64,000 bases of DNA, from positions 1,674,001 to 1,738,000 of the forward strand of contig NC_085111.1 in NCBI RefSeq assembly GCF_030269925.1, in the 5' to 3' direction. Positions 22,482 through 34,075 of this stretch are shown in pieces. The DNA comes from Bombyx mori (Eukaryota; Arthropoda; Insecta; Lepidoptera; Bombycidae). The notes below the pieces were generated by a model. That model did not search any database. It was given only the letters and a program-made list of their open reading frames with translations, and was not told the origin of the DNA. The translations under genes were made by a program, and so were the position numbers. Every line of letters begins with the position of its first letter. Position 1 is the first letter of the stretch.

Positions 22482-22585
22482 TTTTTTACTGCTAAAACAG
22501 GTGAACGAGGTCACGGTCCGCCCTACATTAAGCGATTACCGGAAACTCTAGACATCCTTACGGTGAATTGTCTCACCTATTAGTG
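22482..22585 (-). repeat. Bm1 tail remnant
   Basis: A T-run and AACAGGTGAACGAGGTCACG, then a decayed Bm1 tail on the minus strand. Confidence 0.45.
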
Positions 22586-22589
22586 TATT

Positions 22590-23105
22590 TTATGTAGACG
22601 GCAAAATCTACAACTACTGCAGTACAAATTACATTATTAATTCGTTAAAAAATTACAAACCTTAAAACAATATATGATAAAAACACTTTTAATAGTAAAA
22701 TCTTAATATTCGTATCCCTAATTCCAATTTCCTCGGTGTTTAGGCAAACTGTAGCTTGTAAATACATCAACATGTGTGTGTCTGTGTGTGTACGACAGGT
22801 AAATTGAATTCTTTGTTCATTGTTTAAGAAATCCTTGCTTCCTGTTTGCATCGACGCTTCGTTCGTATAATTTCGAAGACACCAGTCACCGACCGGTGAC
22901 GGAAAAATGGCTAAACACTTTTTTGTGAGTACAGGTCTTTGAACTACAGTTCACAGATATAAATCAGTTCTGGGAGTGAATATTTCGTAAAAAACGCTTC
23001 TCTTTGTTATTTTTGATGGAGAAGGAAAACAGAACTACGCGGCACAGACATGTAATATAATAACGACCCTTGGTAATTACAATCACCGTTCGAGATTGGA
23101 CTTTG
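22590..23105. other. No gene recognised
   Basis: A short TGTG-rich stretch near 22770 and otherwise nothing supported. Confidence 0.35.
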
Positions 23106-23109
23106 GAAT

Positions 23110-23414
23110 ATTTTTTTTATTGCTTAGATGGGTGGACGAGCTCTCAGCCCACCTAGTATTAAGTGGTTACTGGAGCCCTAGACATCTAGAACGTAAATGC
23201 GCCGCCCACATTGAGATCTAAGTTCTAAGGTCTCAGTATAGTTACAACGGCTGCCCCACCCTTCAAATCGAAACGAATTACTGCTTCACGGCAGAAATAG
23301 GCAGGGTGGTGGTACCTACCCGTGCGGACTCACAAGAGGTCCCACCACAAGTAATTACGCAAATTATAATTTTGCGGATTTGATTTTTATTACACAATGT
23401 TATTCCTTCACCGG
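23110..23414 (-). mobile_element. Bm1 SINE, 5'-truncated
   Basis: A well-preserved Bm1 body and tail on the minus strand. The head is absent: homology stops within ATTCCTTCACCG at about 23414. Confidence 0.85.
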
Positions 23415-23544
23415 AAATAGGACCGGGGTTAGGATTGCTTTGTGTTATCCCTCTCTTCCCTATCCCTATCTTTCCCTATCCCTATCCCTCCCTATCTTTC
23501 GTTTAAGAAATGAGTAGTGCCAAACATGTAGTGCAATATTTTTT

Positions 23545-23735
23545 TCCTATCATTGCTGATAGCCTTGAGCGGCTATTTCAGCTTCTCCTTGACGTGTAGG
23601 TGAGCTCACGGGGCTCAAACCGGGGGTGTTGCCAGCACTGGCCCTAGCAAGAGCAGTGCTCGCAGAATCTACCACCGGGTCGGAAACGCGACCCACTGAG
23701 AAGATCCGGCGAGAAACTCTGTGGGCTGTGTTTGT
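23545..23735 (-). repeat. Retroposon family B
   Basis: On the minus strand: TTTCTCGCCGGATCTTCTCA, the CACTGCTCTTGCTAGGGCCA segment, the paired AATAGCCGCTCAAGGCTATC stem-like stretch, then the A-tail. Confidence 0.7.
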
Positions 23736-24177
23736 AGTGCGAGATCTATCCGTATCTACAGCGCGTTGACAAATACGTAACCACTATTGCCGTTTAGCTA
23801 TTAAATTAAACTGGTCATGCTGTAAGCTGTAATTGTTAGTTTTGACTTATTTAATTTAACGTATGACTATCGCTAAAACCCAGTAAATTATACAAACAGG
23901 TAATACAAAGAGAAAAACAACAGAACCTTGAATCTTGCATCGTCCCAATTAGCACATTTTTTTGTGAGTCTCTTAGGACTTGGAGCGAGACGCGACAAAT
24001 ATTTTATGTTCGTCGATGTGTTTGTCAAACTTATTTTTGTTTTCTAAACACGGCGGCCATTTGAAAATATCCGGATTCCAAAGTAAATATTCCTATATTT
24101 GTCAGCGGACATTTTCTTAGTGAGAAGCTGTTCTTATTGATTCTTTGTTCGTCTCTCGGGCTTAGCGTTTATATAGC

Positions 24178-24613
24178 ACCAGTAATCACGCAAATTACAT
24201 TTTTTGCGACTTTGATTTTTATTACACGATCTTATTGCTTCAACGTGGAAGTTTTTTTTTCCTACCTTGTATAGTCTTGAGAGGCAATTTCAGCTTCGCC
24301 TTGATGCGGACGTGTAGGTTAGCTCACGGGGCTCTAACCGGGAGTATTGCTAACACAGGCCCTAGCAAGAGCAGTGCTATGCAGAGTCTACCACCGGATC
24401 GGAAACGCGACCCACTGACGAGACCGGCGAGAAACTCAGTAGGCTGTGTCTATGGGTTAAAGCATTCATGAGCATTTGTCAAATACGTATTTCATTTGAA
24501 TCATTGGTTACGGGTTTCGAAGCTGCCTGATTCGAACATCTACACAGTCGCATCGCTTGATACAAATACAGCGGGCACTACAACTATGTCTCATCCTTTA
24601 GACCGTGACGACT
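24178..24613 (-). mobile_element. Bm1 SINE interrupted by family B
   Basis: Bm1 sequence (24178-24250: CACCAGTAATCACGCAAATT to the AACGTGGAAG block) resumes at about 24461 with CATTCATGAGCATTTGTC and continues to the tRNA-like head ending near 24613. The interruption is a family B copy. Confidence 0.7.
24251..24460 (-). mobile_element. Retroposon family B inside Bm1
   Basis: The family B landmarks and A-tail (a T-run here) sit at the break in the host Bm1, so B arrived later than this Bm1. Confidence 0.7.
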
Positions 24614-25122
24614 TAAAATTATTACATAAAACATAAAAGGCTGGTTAATGTGGATTAGGCACTGTGTTAATGAATCAATCAATTTATCTTACAGTACACA
24701 ATAAGATATACCTACTTTATCGCCGAAACTAAAACAATCGACGAAAGATTTTGTCCAAGAATTAATTTACTTTACCTTCGACAATTTAAATTTAAATTAT
24801 TTGTCGCATGCGGAAAACATTTTAGATTCCGAAACATGTGAACTCATTAAGTTCGTGTTTCTAATTGCCTTTCACTTGTTTGTGGGAGCAAGCGTTTCAG
24901 AATTCCCACAAATATAAAACATCAGAATTTTGTAGAAAGTATTGTTGCATCCCAATTATTGCTTACGTTCAAACTCAGTTACAAGAGTAACGAAAGTACG
25001 AGTGCACTGAAACATGTGCATACAGCGTCTATAAAACTTAATTAAAACGCTTCTGACGACTTGTGAAAATTTCCACAAAAATTGTTTTGTTTTTAATCAG
25101 TTTTATTTTGTCTATTTTCTGA

Positions 25123-25319
25123 TGCCGACACTCGCTAGGGGGCGTAGTCCCATGCGCTGGTCCGATCAGATTAAGACGACTTTGGAATCCAGCATCAATG
25201 TCGCTATCCACTGCGCGGAGGACAGAAGTGAATGGAGGAACATAGTCCTAACAAAAGTGCTCAGTAAAGGTCACGACCCTCAGAACTGAGGAATACGACG
25301 CACGGAGGAGGAGGAGGAC
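25123..25319 (+). pseudogene. RTE-like LINE C-terminal remnant
   Basis: The frame reads RGRSPMRWSDQI, then HCAEDRSEWRNIVLT and ends GHDPQN-stop at 25289, followed by a GAG-rich end. The R-W-D-x-I ... DR-x-x-W pattern is typical of RTE-type LINE C-termini. Nothing upstream of it survives. A related end lies at 62.1 kb. Confidence 0.65.
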
Positions 25320-25695
25320 ACTCGCTCGAATACTTTGCGCGATGTTGCGTTGACTAAAATTTCTAAAAACTGCAAATCTCTCTTAAACAAAAACATGCAT
25401 TTCTCACTTAGGTCTCTCTCAGAGGTTTCCCGATAGCAATTATACCGTCGATAGTTATAAGCATAAATGCAAAGGCAAATGCTGATACTTATACCGGCAA
25501 ATGCCGATACAATTGCAAATATCAATAAATTAATAATTACGGTTCCATGTAAGTAAATAAAATACACAGAATCAAAAACAAAAAAAATGCGTTGCAATAA
25601 GCTTGTAGCTCTAATTCTCTAATTCTAAAGCTCTAATTCTATCCTATAAAGATATTTTTTTTACAGTAGATTTTCCATTTATCTAGGTCAAAGAA

Positions 25696-26290
25696 TCGTA
25701 AGTCAATGAGAAATAATCAAAATTATGTGATGACGAAGAGTAGTAAGTCTGTTCATTGAAAAATAATCAAAATGGTGTTATGATGAAAAGTCGTAAGCCC
25801 GTTCATTGGAAAATAATCAAAATGACGTTATGATGAAGAGTCGTAAGCCCATTCATTGAAAAATAATCAAAATGACGTTATGATGAAAAGTCGTAAGCCC
25901 ATTCATTGAGAAATAATCAAAATGATGTTATGATGAAGAGTCGTAAGCTCTTTTATTGAGAAATAATCAAAATGATGTTATGATGAAAAGTCGTAAGCCC
26001 GTTCATTGAGAAATAATCAAAATGATGTTATGATGAAGAGTCGTGAGTCCGTTCATTGAGAAATAATCAAAATGATGTTATGATGAAGAGTCGTGAGTCC
26101 GTTCATTGAGAAATAATCAAAATGATGTTATGATGAAGAGTCGTAATTCCTTTCATTGAGAAATAATCAAAATGATGTTATGATGAAGAGTCGTAAGCTC
26201 GTTTATTGAGAAATAATCAAAAAGATGTTATGATGAAGAGTCGTAAGCTCGTTTATTGAGAAATAATCAAAATTATGTTATAATGAAAAA
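25696..26290 (+). repeat. 50-bp minisatellite, about 12 units
   Basis: Units start at 25696, 25741, then every 50 bp from 25791 to 26241. Each has TCGTAAG..., TTCATTGAGAAATAATCAAA and TGATGTTATGATGAAGAG. The first unit is 5 bp short and the end units are the most diverged. Units at 26041 and 26091 are identical, which suggests recent local duplication. It has no open frame. Confidence 0.95.
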
Positions 26291-26532
26291 ATAATGAAGG
26301 TTAACATAATTGAAAATATCTCATACAAACTCGTATGTAGTTACGCCATATATCCGAAACAAAAGACGGAAGTGATAAAGGAACAAAAAGTTTTTGAGCC
26401 CCTGATTTAAAACTTCAAAACAATTATCGAAGTAGACAGTTACACACTACTACAAGTTACATAAAAGTTACAAAATTTGATACTCTGAATGAATGGATAC
26501 TTTAAAAATAATATTTCCATTTCGTTTTCCAG

Positions 26533-26712
26533 AAATATTCACGTCAACGACAGCGATAATATTATAGCGATGGACGTTTCTGCGGCAAGTTCACGCCTAA
26601 CGATAAGTCTAGTGAACGTTTCTCGAGTGCGGAAAACACATTGCTTGTCACATCCACTCGCTGAATCTTATCAGATCAACGATAAGCCTGATACTTGCAG
26701 ACAACGTATGAG
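26533..26712 (+). CDS. Candidate internal coding exon, host gene unknown
   Basis: A strong acceptor (CATTTCGTTTTCCAG) and a donor (ATGAG|GTAATC) enclose exactly 180 bp with one open frame. The peptide includes NIHVNDSDNIIAMDV and SLVNVSRVRKTHCLSHPLAE. The exon is phase 2 at both ends, so it could be skipped without shifting frame. CpG content is higher than in flanking DNA. No domain recognised. It lies 240 bp after the minisatellite, so the array would be intronic if the exon is real. Confidence 0.45.
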
Positions 26713-26719
26713 GTAATCC

Positions 26720-27155
26720 TTATTTTTACAGCAAGCTGCTGCCGTTTTACGCGATTTATAACTTTACCAGTATCTGTTTTATGTATGTGATTGTGTGTAT
26801 GAAACAGTAGGGATGGCGCATCTGATTATAATCCTCATGAATGGTTCGGAATTGATTCATTAAGCTTGATGAATAGGAATGGACAGCGATCTCTACATTT
26901 GGATAAGATTTTGAAGAAGAAATTGTTTCCGTTGACTAAATATTCATTCGTAAAGAATCTAAATAAGTGTAATTTGATACCGTTTATTACAAACATACCT
27001 AATTGAACTTTCAGTCGGAAATTTACCCCTAACGTAAATACAATTGTTTGCAATAACTGTAATTGGCAAGTGAAGACATCAGAACTCTTTTGTATTTATA
27101 TCGAAATTTCAAAGTGATGCATTAATCTTAATCTTCATATGGAGGGTTGAAGTTA
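26720..27155. other. No gene recognised
   Basis: AT-rich DNA between the candidate exon and a SINE copy. Confidence 0.35.
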
Positions 27156-27157
27156 AA

Positions 27158-27400
27158 TTTTTTTTATGATTGAGGGTTTACTGGTGGCCTGGGGCCGGAG
27201 GCCTTTCTCCTAATAACTCAAGAGTAGCTGCTACGCGAATGAATCTACAACCGGATCGGAATCGCGACCCGCTGAGAAGACCTGACGAGAAACTCAACGG
27301 TCTGATGTTTAGGTTATATTGTACGTTGAACTCTTTCGCCGAGAAACGCCTAGTTCGACGAGTACGGTTACCGGGGTCTCTACTCCTAGTGTTAGAGCGG
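27158..27400 (-). repeat. SINE family C, partial
   Basis: It matches the body of the full-length copy at 60766-61225 on the minus strand: GGTAACCGTACTCGTCGAAC, GGATCGGAATCGCGACCCGC (written here on the plus strand) and the A-tail as a T-run. The tRNA-like head is missing. Confidence 0.6.
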
Positions 27401-27429
27401 AGGGCGTCTAATGCAAGAGTTATTGGTTC

Positions 27430-29020
27430 TGATGGATCCGTAAGGACGTGAAGTAAGGAACATCATCTTGTATAGAGAACACCTGTAAGTAGCAATTTAT
27501 TGTTGGAAGACTCATCGAATTAACGCTATTATATAAAAAGTAAATAATATTAATATAGCAGTTTTAAATAGAGCGAAGTGTGCTAGATTGAATAATTTAA
27601 TATTTTTTATTATGACTTTTGTGTAGTTAAAACTAATGTAGTATTTAAAATTTCAACTGTTTATTTTATTATTCATGAAAGAACTATTTCTTTGCTTATT
27701 AATTTAGTATCGCACTCTAATAAATAGTTTATGGTGCTGTTTTTAAAACCTCTACAATTGTTACTGCTTCCCCAACTTTAATAGACCCTCTTTCAGCGGA
27801 CACTTTGAAGTGAAAACTTCTTTAGAATCGTTGTGATTTCAAACCGGATGCAACGGAAAAAACGACAGGTAAGAGACACAAATACAAAAATGTGTAGGAT
27901 GAAGCCAGCAAAGAATGAGACAGAAATATACATACTATTTAATACAGCGCCATCTGTGAGATTTTTTAATACTAACGTGTGTATGAAAGCTCTTGTAGTG
28001 AATTTTAATTTAGGATTATACGTGAAATTAAAATATCAATTCACAGAGGGCGCTACCTTACAATTATTTACTAATGACAAAATTTTACATATACTTAAGA
28101 CGTTTAGGATAATTGTATTTTAATTTTGGAAGGTTTCACTTCTACCACGTGTGAATTGCACACATTTTGTTTTTAATACACACTGAGCTGGTGCTCCTTA
28201 CTTCTACCCTCTATACTTCTTCACAATCAAAGTTGACGTAGGTGACAGTGACGAGCAAAATAAAATTCATAAATAGACATTTCGTCGTTCACAATGTCAA
28301 TCGGTGCAACTAATAATTCCTTTGCCTGAAATCAGATATGTAATCAGATAAGACAAATACAAAAAATAGACAAAGGCAATATTTATGGATGTAATAAATA
28401 TGTCCACACGCATCACTATGTGAAGACGATTGTGTCCACCGTAGGACCTAAGTTTGAAATTTCGATTGGCAGAATTATCTTGTGCTTGAAACAGCACTGA
28501 ATTCGTGCGTCAGTCGTTCATGCCTATCTCTGACTTATATTTAATTATGTTAGTATTGAGCTTCGCCAATGTCTCTTCACGGTACAACCCTTAACACGAG
28601 ATACACTATCAAACGTGACTTGCATAATAACTTAACAAAAAAAAAGAATTTAAGGTGAATACGTTTTGAAAACCACAAAATTTTATTTTTTGTTCTTAAA
28701 CAAATTTGACGATTTCACAACAAAGTTTTTAATAAATGTACAATATATTTTAAAAAAAACACGAATTCTTACACTTACCTAATTTCTAAAAGGTAGCACG
28801 TCTCAAAATTTATGAATCTTAGGTTAGTTATGTATGTAAAATATTTCCAATATTAAGATAATAATACAGTTTAGTTGTAAACTAAAGCTAATAATAAAAC
28901 AATTTCTTTATGTTCTATTCGAGGACATGTTATTATGTATTCTTCTTTTATGAACACTAAATCAAATTGAAGTTACGACATCCGCCAGAGTAGTTCTAGG
29001 TGATTCTTGTCATCGCAAAA
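27430..29020. other. No gene recognised
   Basis: A 96-codon frame at 27833-28123 has no recognised content. It holds a pair of inverted GGCGC-type motifs (see findings). Confidence 0.35.
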
Positions 29021-29025
29021 CAGAT

Positions 29026-29459
29026 CACTGTGATTTGTGCGAGCTTTTTAACGTTCTCGATAGCGTAAAAGTTAACTGAAATTTGTATGCAATTCAAATC
29101 AAATCAAATCAAAAAAGTTTTATTCAACATAAATGAAAGTACATACTTGTTGAACGTCAAAAGAACTATCGCCAATTCACAAGAATTACCCTCCGTCCTG
29201 AGAAGAATTGGCAAGAAACTCAGCGGGCATGTCTTTTTTTTTTAATATTAGTTTTTTTTGAATATTCATTTTTACAATAAGTAATTATAACATAACAATT
29301 TTACAATATTGAAATGCCCGGAGCGAGCAACTCATTCCCACAGTTGGAACAGCGCAGCGTCCCTAGCGGTATACGTAAGCATACCTTCCAATTCCATATA
29401 AATTTGAGTTAACGTTTACGCTATCGAGAACGTTAAAAAACTCGCGCTAAGAACACAGT
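29026..29459. mobile_element. MITE family M1 (copy b), interrupted
   Basis: Terminal repeats with AACGTTCTCGATAGCGTAAA on the left and its inverse on the right flank a core that is split by a retroposon tail. Confidence 0.7.
29095..29341 (-). mobile_element. Retroposon 3' end with (CAAAT)n tail
   Basis: CAAATCAAATCAAATC forms the 3' microsatellite end of a minus-strand retroposon of the kind seen for some LINEs. The body includes GAGAAGAATTGGCAAGAAAC. It splits the M1 MITE core, so it is younger. Confidence 0.55.
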
Positions 29460-29464
29460 ACGAA

Positions 29465-30320
29465 GCCTATTAGACCTCACTTTGTACTGAGGTTCTAATT
29501 ACGTACACTCATTAATATCATTAATGTAATAAAATGGAATCAAATTCAAACGTGAACCTAGCTTGATGTTTCTGTAAAGGCAGCATTGTGTTCGTTTCCC
29601 GGAAACGCCAAGTGAACACATCCGTCTATTGAACGTAATATCTGGACACCGACTTGCACATAACATTGGATGTTTTTGTACACTAAGTACAAGTACATTG
29701 GGGGGAACCGGGACGCTTTCCAATTCTAACAGAAATTTTCAGCGGTTCTTCTTAAGGTAATAGGTACCAATAAAATTGAGATTAAAACGGTTCCGGGGGC
29801 TTAAATTTTCATATACGATGCATTATTATACATAGTTCAGTTAGAAATATACACAAAAACTTAAAAAACTAGCTTGACCTGATCCACCTTGGTTTTGGGG
29901 TGAATCGTATCGGGACAATAGTTTTTCGGTAGGGGTGGCACTGTTTTTGTTGTTAGGCAGGTACTTAGCTTTAGGTAATTAACTTTTCAATATCTTTAAT
30001 CGATTACAAAACTCTAACTTACTAAACTATTTAAGATTCTTAAGCACTAAATAAAAGTTCTTTGAAATTCAACAAATTTAAATCTCAAGCAAAAGCATTG
30101 TGACAACCCAGACTTGTCCCTATTCTACCCCTAGTCCCTATTCCCCCAATCTACAGTAACCAATTGTCAAACAATATAAATACGTAAAATTAAATCTATT
30201 ACGTTTTATTCTATTATATTCTATATTCTAGAGAATACCGTATTTTTCTCGATTTCGATGTAGAGTACCAATTCAAAAGACAGGTCAGTAACCTTGTAAC
30301 GTCTTTAACCTTACTGTAGT
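29465..30320. other. No gene recognised
   Basis: AT-rich DNA without supported features. Confidence 0.35.
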
Positions 30321-30324
30321 GTAT

Positions 30325-30465
30325 TTTTTTTTTATTGCTGAGATGGGTGGACGAGCTCACAGCCCACCTGGTGTTAAGTGGTTCGCATTACTGCTTCACG
30401 GCAGAAATAGGCAGGGCGGGTGTACCTACCCGCGCGGACTCACAAGAGGTCCTACCACCAGTAAA
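30325..30465 (-). mobile_element. Bm1 SINE with internal deletion
   Basis: The tail (GATGGGTGGACGAGCTCACA to GTGTTAAGTGGTT) is joined directly to GCATTACTGCTTCACGGCAG, skipping about 110 bp of the body. Both parts are well preserved. Confidence 0.8.
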
Positions 30466-30756
30466 AAATATACACAGTAAAAAGTATACACAGCACTGAA
30501 GGAGTATGGCGGATGAACGACAAGTGATTCTATTCTCTTGTTGACAACGGTCGCTCGTGGTGATCATTCACACACCCGTTGGCTCTAAATCACGAATTAT
30601 TATTGTAATCGCGGCTTGTTTATGTAATTTTATCGTCTGTATCAATAACATAGTTAACAGTTAACCCTACAGTCTATATATTTCAACGTTTGCTGGACTC
30701 CTGATGAGTTCACGAATCAACAACCACATGCGACACGATGTACGAGTATAAATCAT

Positions 30757-30865
30757 CATTAGCCTATCCACTCCATATCCAGTACACTGCTGGGCATAGG
30801 CCACTCCAGTTGCACCCCACTGAGCACGATCCTCAGCTTCTCTCGTCCAGTTTTTGCTAGTATAC
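30757..30865 (-). pseudogene. RTE-like LINE C-terminal remnant
   Basis: The minus-strand peptide NWTREAEDRAQWGATGVAYA followed by QQCTG matches the W-x-R-x-A-x-DR-x-x-W ... AYAQQ signature of RTE-type LINE ends. Only about 110 bp survive. Confidence 0.6.
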
Positions 30866-30869
30866 CTAA

Positions 30870-31590
30870 ATATAGTTTTGTAATTTCAGTAAATTCCGCT
30901 TTTAATACGCTTTTATTAGCTTCAGACGTATGTATGTTAGTATGGAACGGAATCTTTGAACATGATTTTGACCCCCTTCAACGTCGGATTAACTCGATTT
31001 TTTTTTGTATACTTATTAAGGACCGATGACAATTCAAAATTTAAAAAAATTGAAAAAATAATAATTGTAAAAATTGGAATCCAACAAAAAAATTAAAAAT
31101 AAATAATAGTTTAAAAAAACTAACAAAATACGCATTTATAGTAAATGCACATCTATGTGAAGGTATCCAAACAAATTTAATATGCAAAGGTAAACTGTAA
31201 AAGCATTGACTTCACTAAGTCTAGTATTAATGCGTGTCAGCCTTCCAAACGCCAAGGTATTAGGAAAAAAAATATGTTTCATGTCACATTTCCTAGTCGA
31301 TTAACTTAGTATTTACGAGTGCTTCCGCATTTAAAACTGACTGAAATAGTTAATATATAACCTTGAAATGGAATAGAATGGAAAATAATTTGTTTTAAAT
31401 TAAAATACCAAAAAACATATATGTTTTCGTGCTTACTTATTAGTGCGTTTAATTATAATTCTAAATTAATATAAATTAGAGTATTTTCTTCGATTTTCAA
31501 TACACACTTTATATAGTTTTCGCGGCTACAGACGTCTGACGTCTAGGGACGATAAAGCCTAGATTAAATCATAATGGTAGTTTTAACAAT
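30870..31590. other. AT-rich stretch, nothing recognised
   Basis: No exon or repeat boundary found. Confidence 0.35.
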
Positions 31591-31591
31591 G

Positions 31592-31811
31592 TTATAATAA
31601 ATAACTGGGAACACACGGTCATCCGGCCCCAAATTAGGATACCCTGTGTTATAAGTACCAGATACTACATACGCATATAGATAATAAGCACCCAAACAAA
31701 GAGGAAACAAACCTGTTCATCACTCGAAGATTTGCCCGATGTGAGTAAGGAAATCAACGACCCTCGACGCAACAGACAAGACTACTAACCACAGCACCAC
31801 CGAATCAGTCT
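31592..31811 (-). mobile_element. tRNA-headed SINE, family D
   Basis: On the minus strand a tRNA-like head (CGGTGGTGCTGTGGTTAG as A-box region, then a damaged B box near GAGGGTCGTTGATTTCC) leads into CATCGGGCAAATCTTCGAGT. The tail GGGTATCCTAATTTGGGGCC runs to TTATTTATTAT. The head and middle match family C (60.8 kb) but the tail does not. Confidence 0.65.
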
Positions 31812-31829
31812 ATGTAAATTATATTGGAC

Positions 31830-32235
31830 TGCTACTGATTATAACCCGAAGGCCACTAACCTACAGAACCTACAGAACCATAACTTCAGTCAGAGGATAT
31901 TAAAGTTCAGAATAAACAGGCATGGGAAACTTAGATCCTTGAGCCATTGGCCCCGTCATTCGTCAAAGCTGTCCTCGCCTAAAGGATAAAAAAAAATGTG
32001 TGCGTGTACTAGTGTACACACGTAAGAAGTGAAACTTATTTTTCGAAAAATGATCTACATGCAACTTTCTAGAAATTGGTTAAATAAAGTTAAATTAGAT
32101 AAAGTTTAAACAAAAGGATTTTATTATCATAGACATGAATACAAAAAAGATGGCGCGTAACGGAAAAATGTGACGCGTAACCGAAAAATGTGACGGTAAA
32201 TTTTTTTCCAACGCCGATAAAGAAGTTTCACTTCA
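31830..32235. other. No gene recognised
   Basis: Nothing supported. GAAAAATGTGACG occurs twice near 32160-32195. Confidence 0.3.
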
Positions 32236-32238
32236 ATA

Positions 32239-32648
32239 GTGCATTCGTATCTAGCGATGCACCGGCGTTCGAATCCCGCAGGCGGGTACCAATTTTTCTA
32301 ATGAAATACGTACTTAACAAATGTTCACGATTGACTTCCACGGTCAAGGAATAACATCGTGTAATAAAAATCAGACCCGCAAAATTATAATTGGGGGAAT
32401 CATTGACGGTACGAGGTCTTGCGAGTCCGCACGGGTATGTACCTCCACCCTGCCTATTTCTGCCGTGAAGCAGTAATGCGTTCCGGTTTGAAAGTTGGGG
32501 CAGCCATTATACTGTAAAAACGGAGGCCCTAGAACTATATCTAAACGCTGCCAATTGACGTTGTAGATGTTTATGGGCTCCGGTTTATGGGCTCCTCACA
32601 CCAGACAGGCCGTGAGCTCGTCCACCCATCCAAGCAATAAAAAAAAAC
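32239..32648 (+). mobile_element. Bm1 SINE lacking the A box
   Basis: It begins within the tRNA-like head (GTGCATTCGTATCTAGCGAT), keeps the B-box-like GCGTTCGAATCCCGC and runs to the poly-A. A small duplication of the GGGCTCCGGTTTATGGGCTC region is visible near the tail. Confidence 0.8.
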
Positions 32649-33109
32649 TATAAATCTCCCACGAGACGAATACAATGCTAATATTAAATAATGTATGATG
32701 CAGTAATTATTGTACACATATGCATAATTACATGTGTTAATTTTCATTACACATCATCACCGTATTATATTTAAATACGTGTGGATATATTTGAATACTA
32801 AAATGTAATTTGCTTTTCTTTTTTTTTTTATCACTCCACAAATTCGCCGAGGTGTCAAATGTTTTGTTCTTTAACTCAGTCTGTCTGTTCGGTTAGATAA
32901 TTTTAAATTATACTGTATTATTGGAACTCACAATTGTTTACAGTGTTGTGTTACTACTGGTAGGACGTTTTGTGAATCCGCACGTGTAGATAGCACCACC
33001 TGATCTATTTCTATCACGAACCAGTAACGCAGTCCGGATTGAAGGGCGAAGCAGTCGTTGAGACTTCATGTCTCAAGATGGGTGACGGCAATTACGTTGT
33101 AGATGTTGA

Positions 33110-33532
33110 CTTTTTTTTTGCAGACGAGCAATCGGCCAACATGATGTTGAGGCCATCAGCAATGTCAGGAGGACAGCTGAGCCACTGCCTACCACTGAAT
33201 ATTCTCCGTAAGCTTCAGAAAGACATGCAAAGAAAACACCTTAGAACTTCGTAGAGATTTCAAAGCTGAACGGTACATACGCGGCAGAAAAGATTGCTAA
33301 AACTGCACTGTGGATAGGTGGTGGCGGGTATCCATCATACAACGCAAGATATTTGACAGATGCCTGAATCTCGCTTACGACATTATCAAGATAAGCTTGC
33401 ATATATGTATACAAGTTCCGAACAACAGCATTCGGACCGTCGGTCTACGGAGCAATATCACCCGCTCGGTGGAAGACATTTCCTTCGTCGTCATATCTTC
33501 CCACACTAGGTAGTATAAATGAACTCTCCTCG
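33110..33532 (-). mobile_element. Diverged LINE 3' tail, interrupted
   Basis: Compared with the LINE at 16.8-17.1 kb, 33110-33317 matches through the CAGCAATG..CAG block and the GCACTGTGGATA stretch. The match resumes at 33506-33532 (TAGGTAGTATAAATGAACTC). The gap contains a foreign module. Confidence 0.55.
33318..33505 (+). repeat. Copy 2 of the unidentified KIFDRC module
   Basis: About 180 bp match the minus strand of 2560-2760, including the peptide KIFDRCLNLAYDI and, in a second part, SVEDISFVVIS. It sits between two pieces of a LINE tail, so it moved or was copied here. Confidence 0.55.
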
Positions 33533-33879
33533 GATAACCATTTAATAGCAGATGGGCCGTTAGCTCGTTCACTCGTCTAACCAATAAAACCATATATACA
33601 AATGACACTACAAGTTACTAATTAACAAAATTAATATTCTAATTTGAAAACATACACAGTTTAAGTTTATAGCGGTAGTTGTCGCAAATTTGGTGCGAAG
33701 AAACGCATGCCGCTTTTCCATTTGAAAGGCGGTACAGCTGTTAATAAAACTCCGACCTCATATTACAAGGTAGGTTGTTATGATAGGTACCTGCGGGCTC
33801 TGCTACACATTTAACACCGGTCACGATTTATGTCAAACTCGTCGACTCCGACTAAGAGTTCGACGTACTAACTAGCCCA

Positions 33880-34075
33880 TAGACACAACCTACTGAGTTT
33901 CTCGCCGGATTTTCTCAGTGGGTCGCGATTCCAATCCGGTAGTAGATTCAGCGAAGCACTGCTCTTGCTAGGGCTAGTGTTAGCAATTCTCTCAAGTCTG
34001 GGTTGAGCCCGTGAGGAGTGGAGTTGGAATAGCCCAACCTTAGGCTACCAAATATCTATTAGGTATCTAAAAACA
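33880..34075 (+). repeat. Retroposon family B
   Basis: TTTCTCGCCGGATTTTCTCA, TTCAGCGAAGCACTGCTCTT and a rearranged tail with TAGCCCAACCTTAGGCTACC. Confidence 0.65.

Larger units (their letters stand above)
32955..33590 (+). mobile_element. Old Bm1 split by a LINE tail
   Basis: Bm1 body (GGTAGGACGTTTTGTGAATC to GTAGATGTTGA at about 33108) resumes at about 33533 with AACCATTTAATAGCAGATGG and a diverged Bm1 end. The interruption is a LINE 3' tail that is itself interrupted. Confidence 0.6.

Noticed and set aside
25696..26290. Regular repeat array that could suggest CRISPR
   Set aside because: The units are contiguous 50-bp copies without unique spacers, and the genome is eukaryotic. It is a minisatellite.
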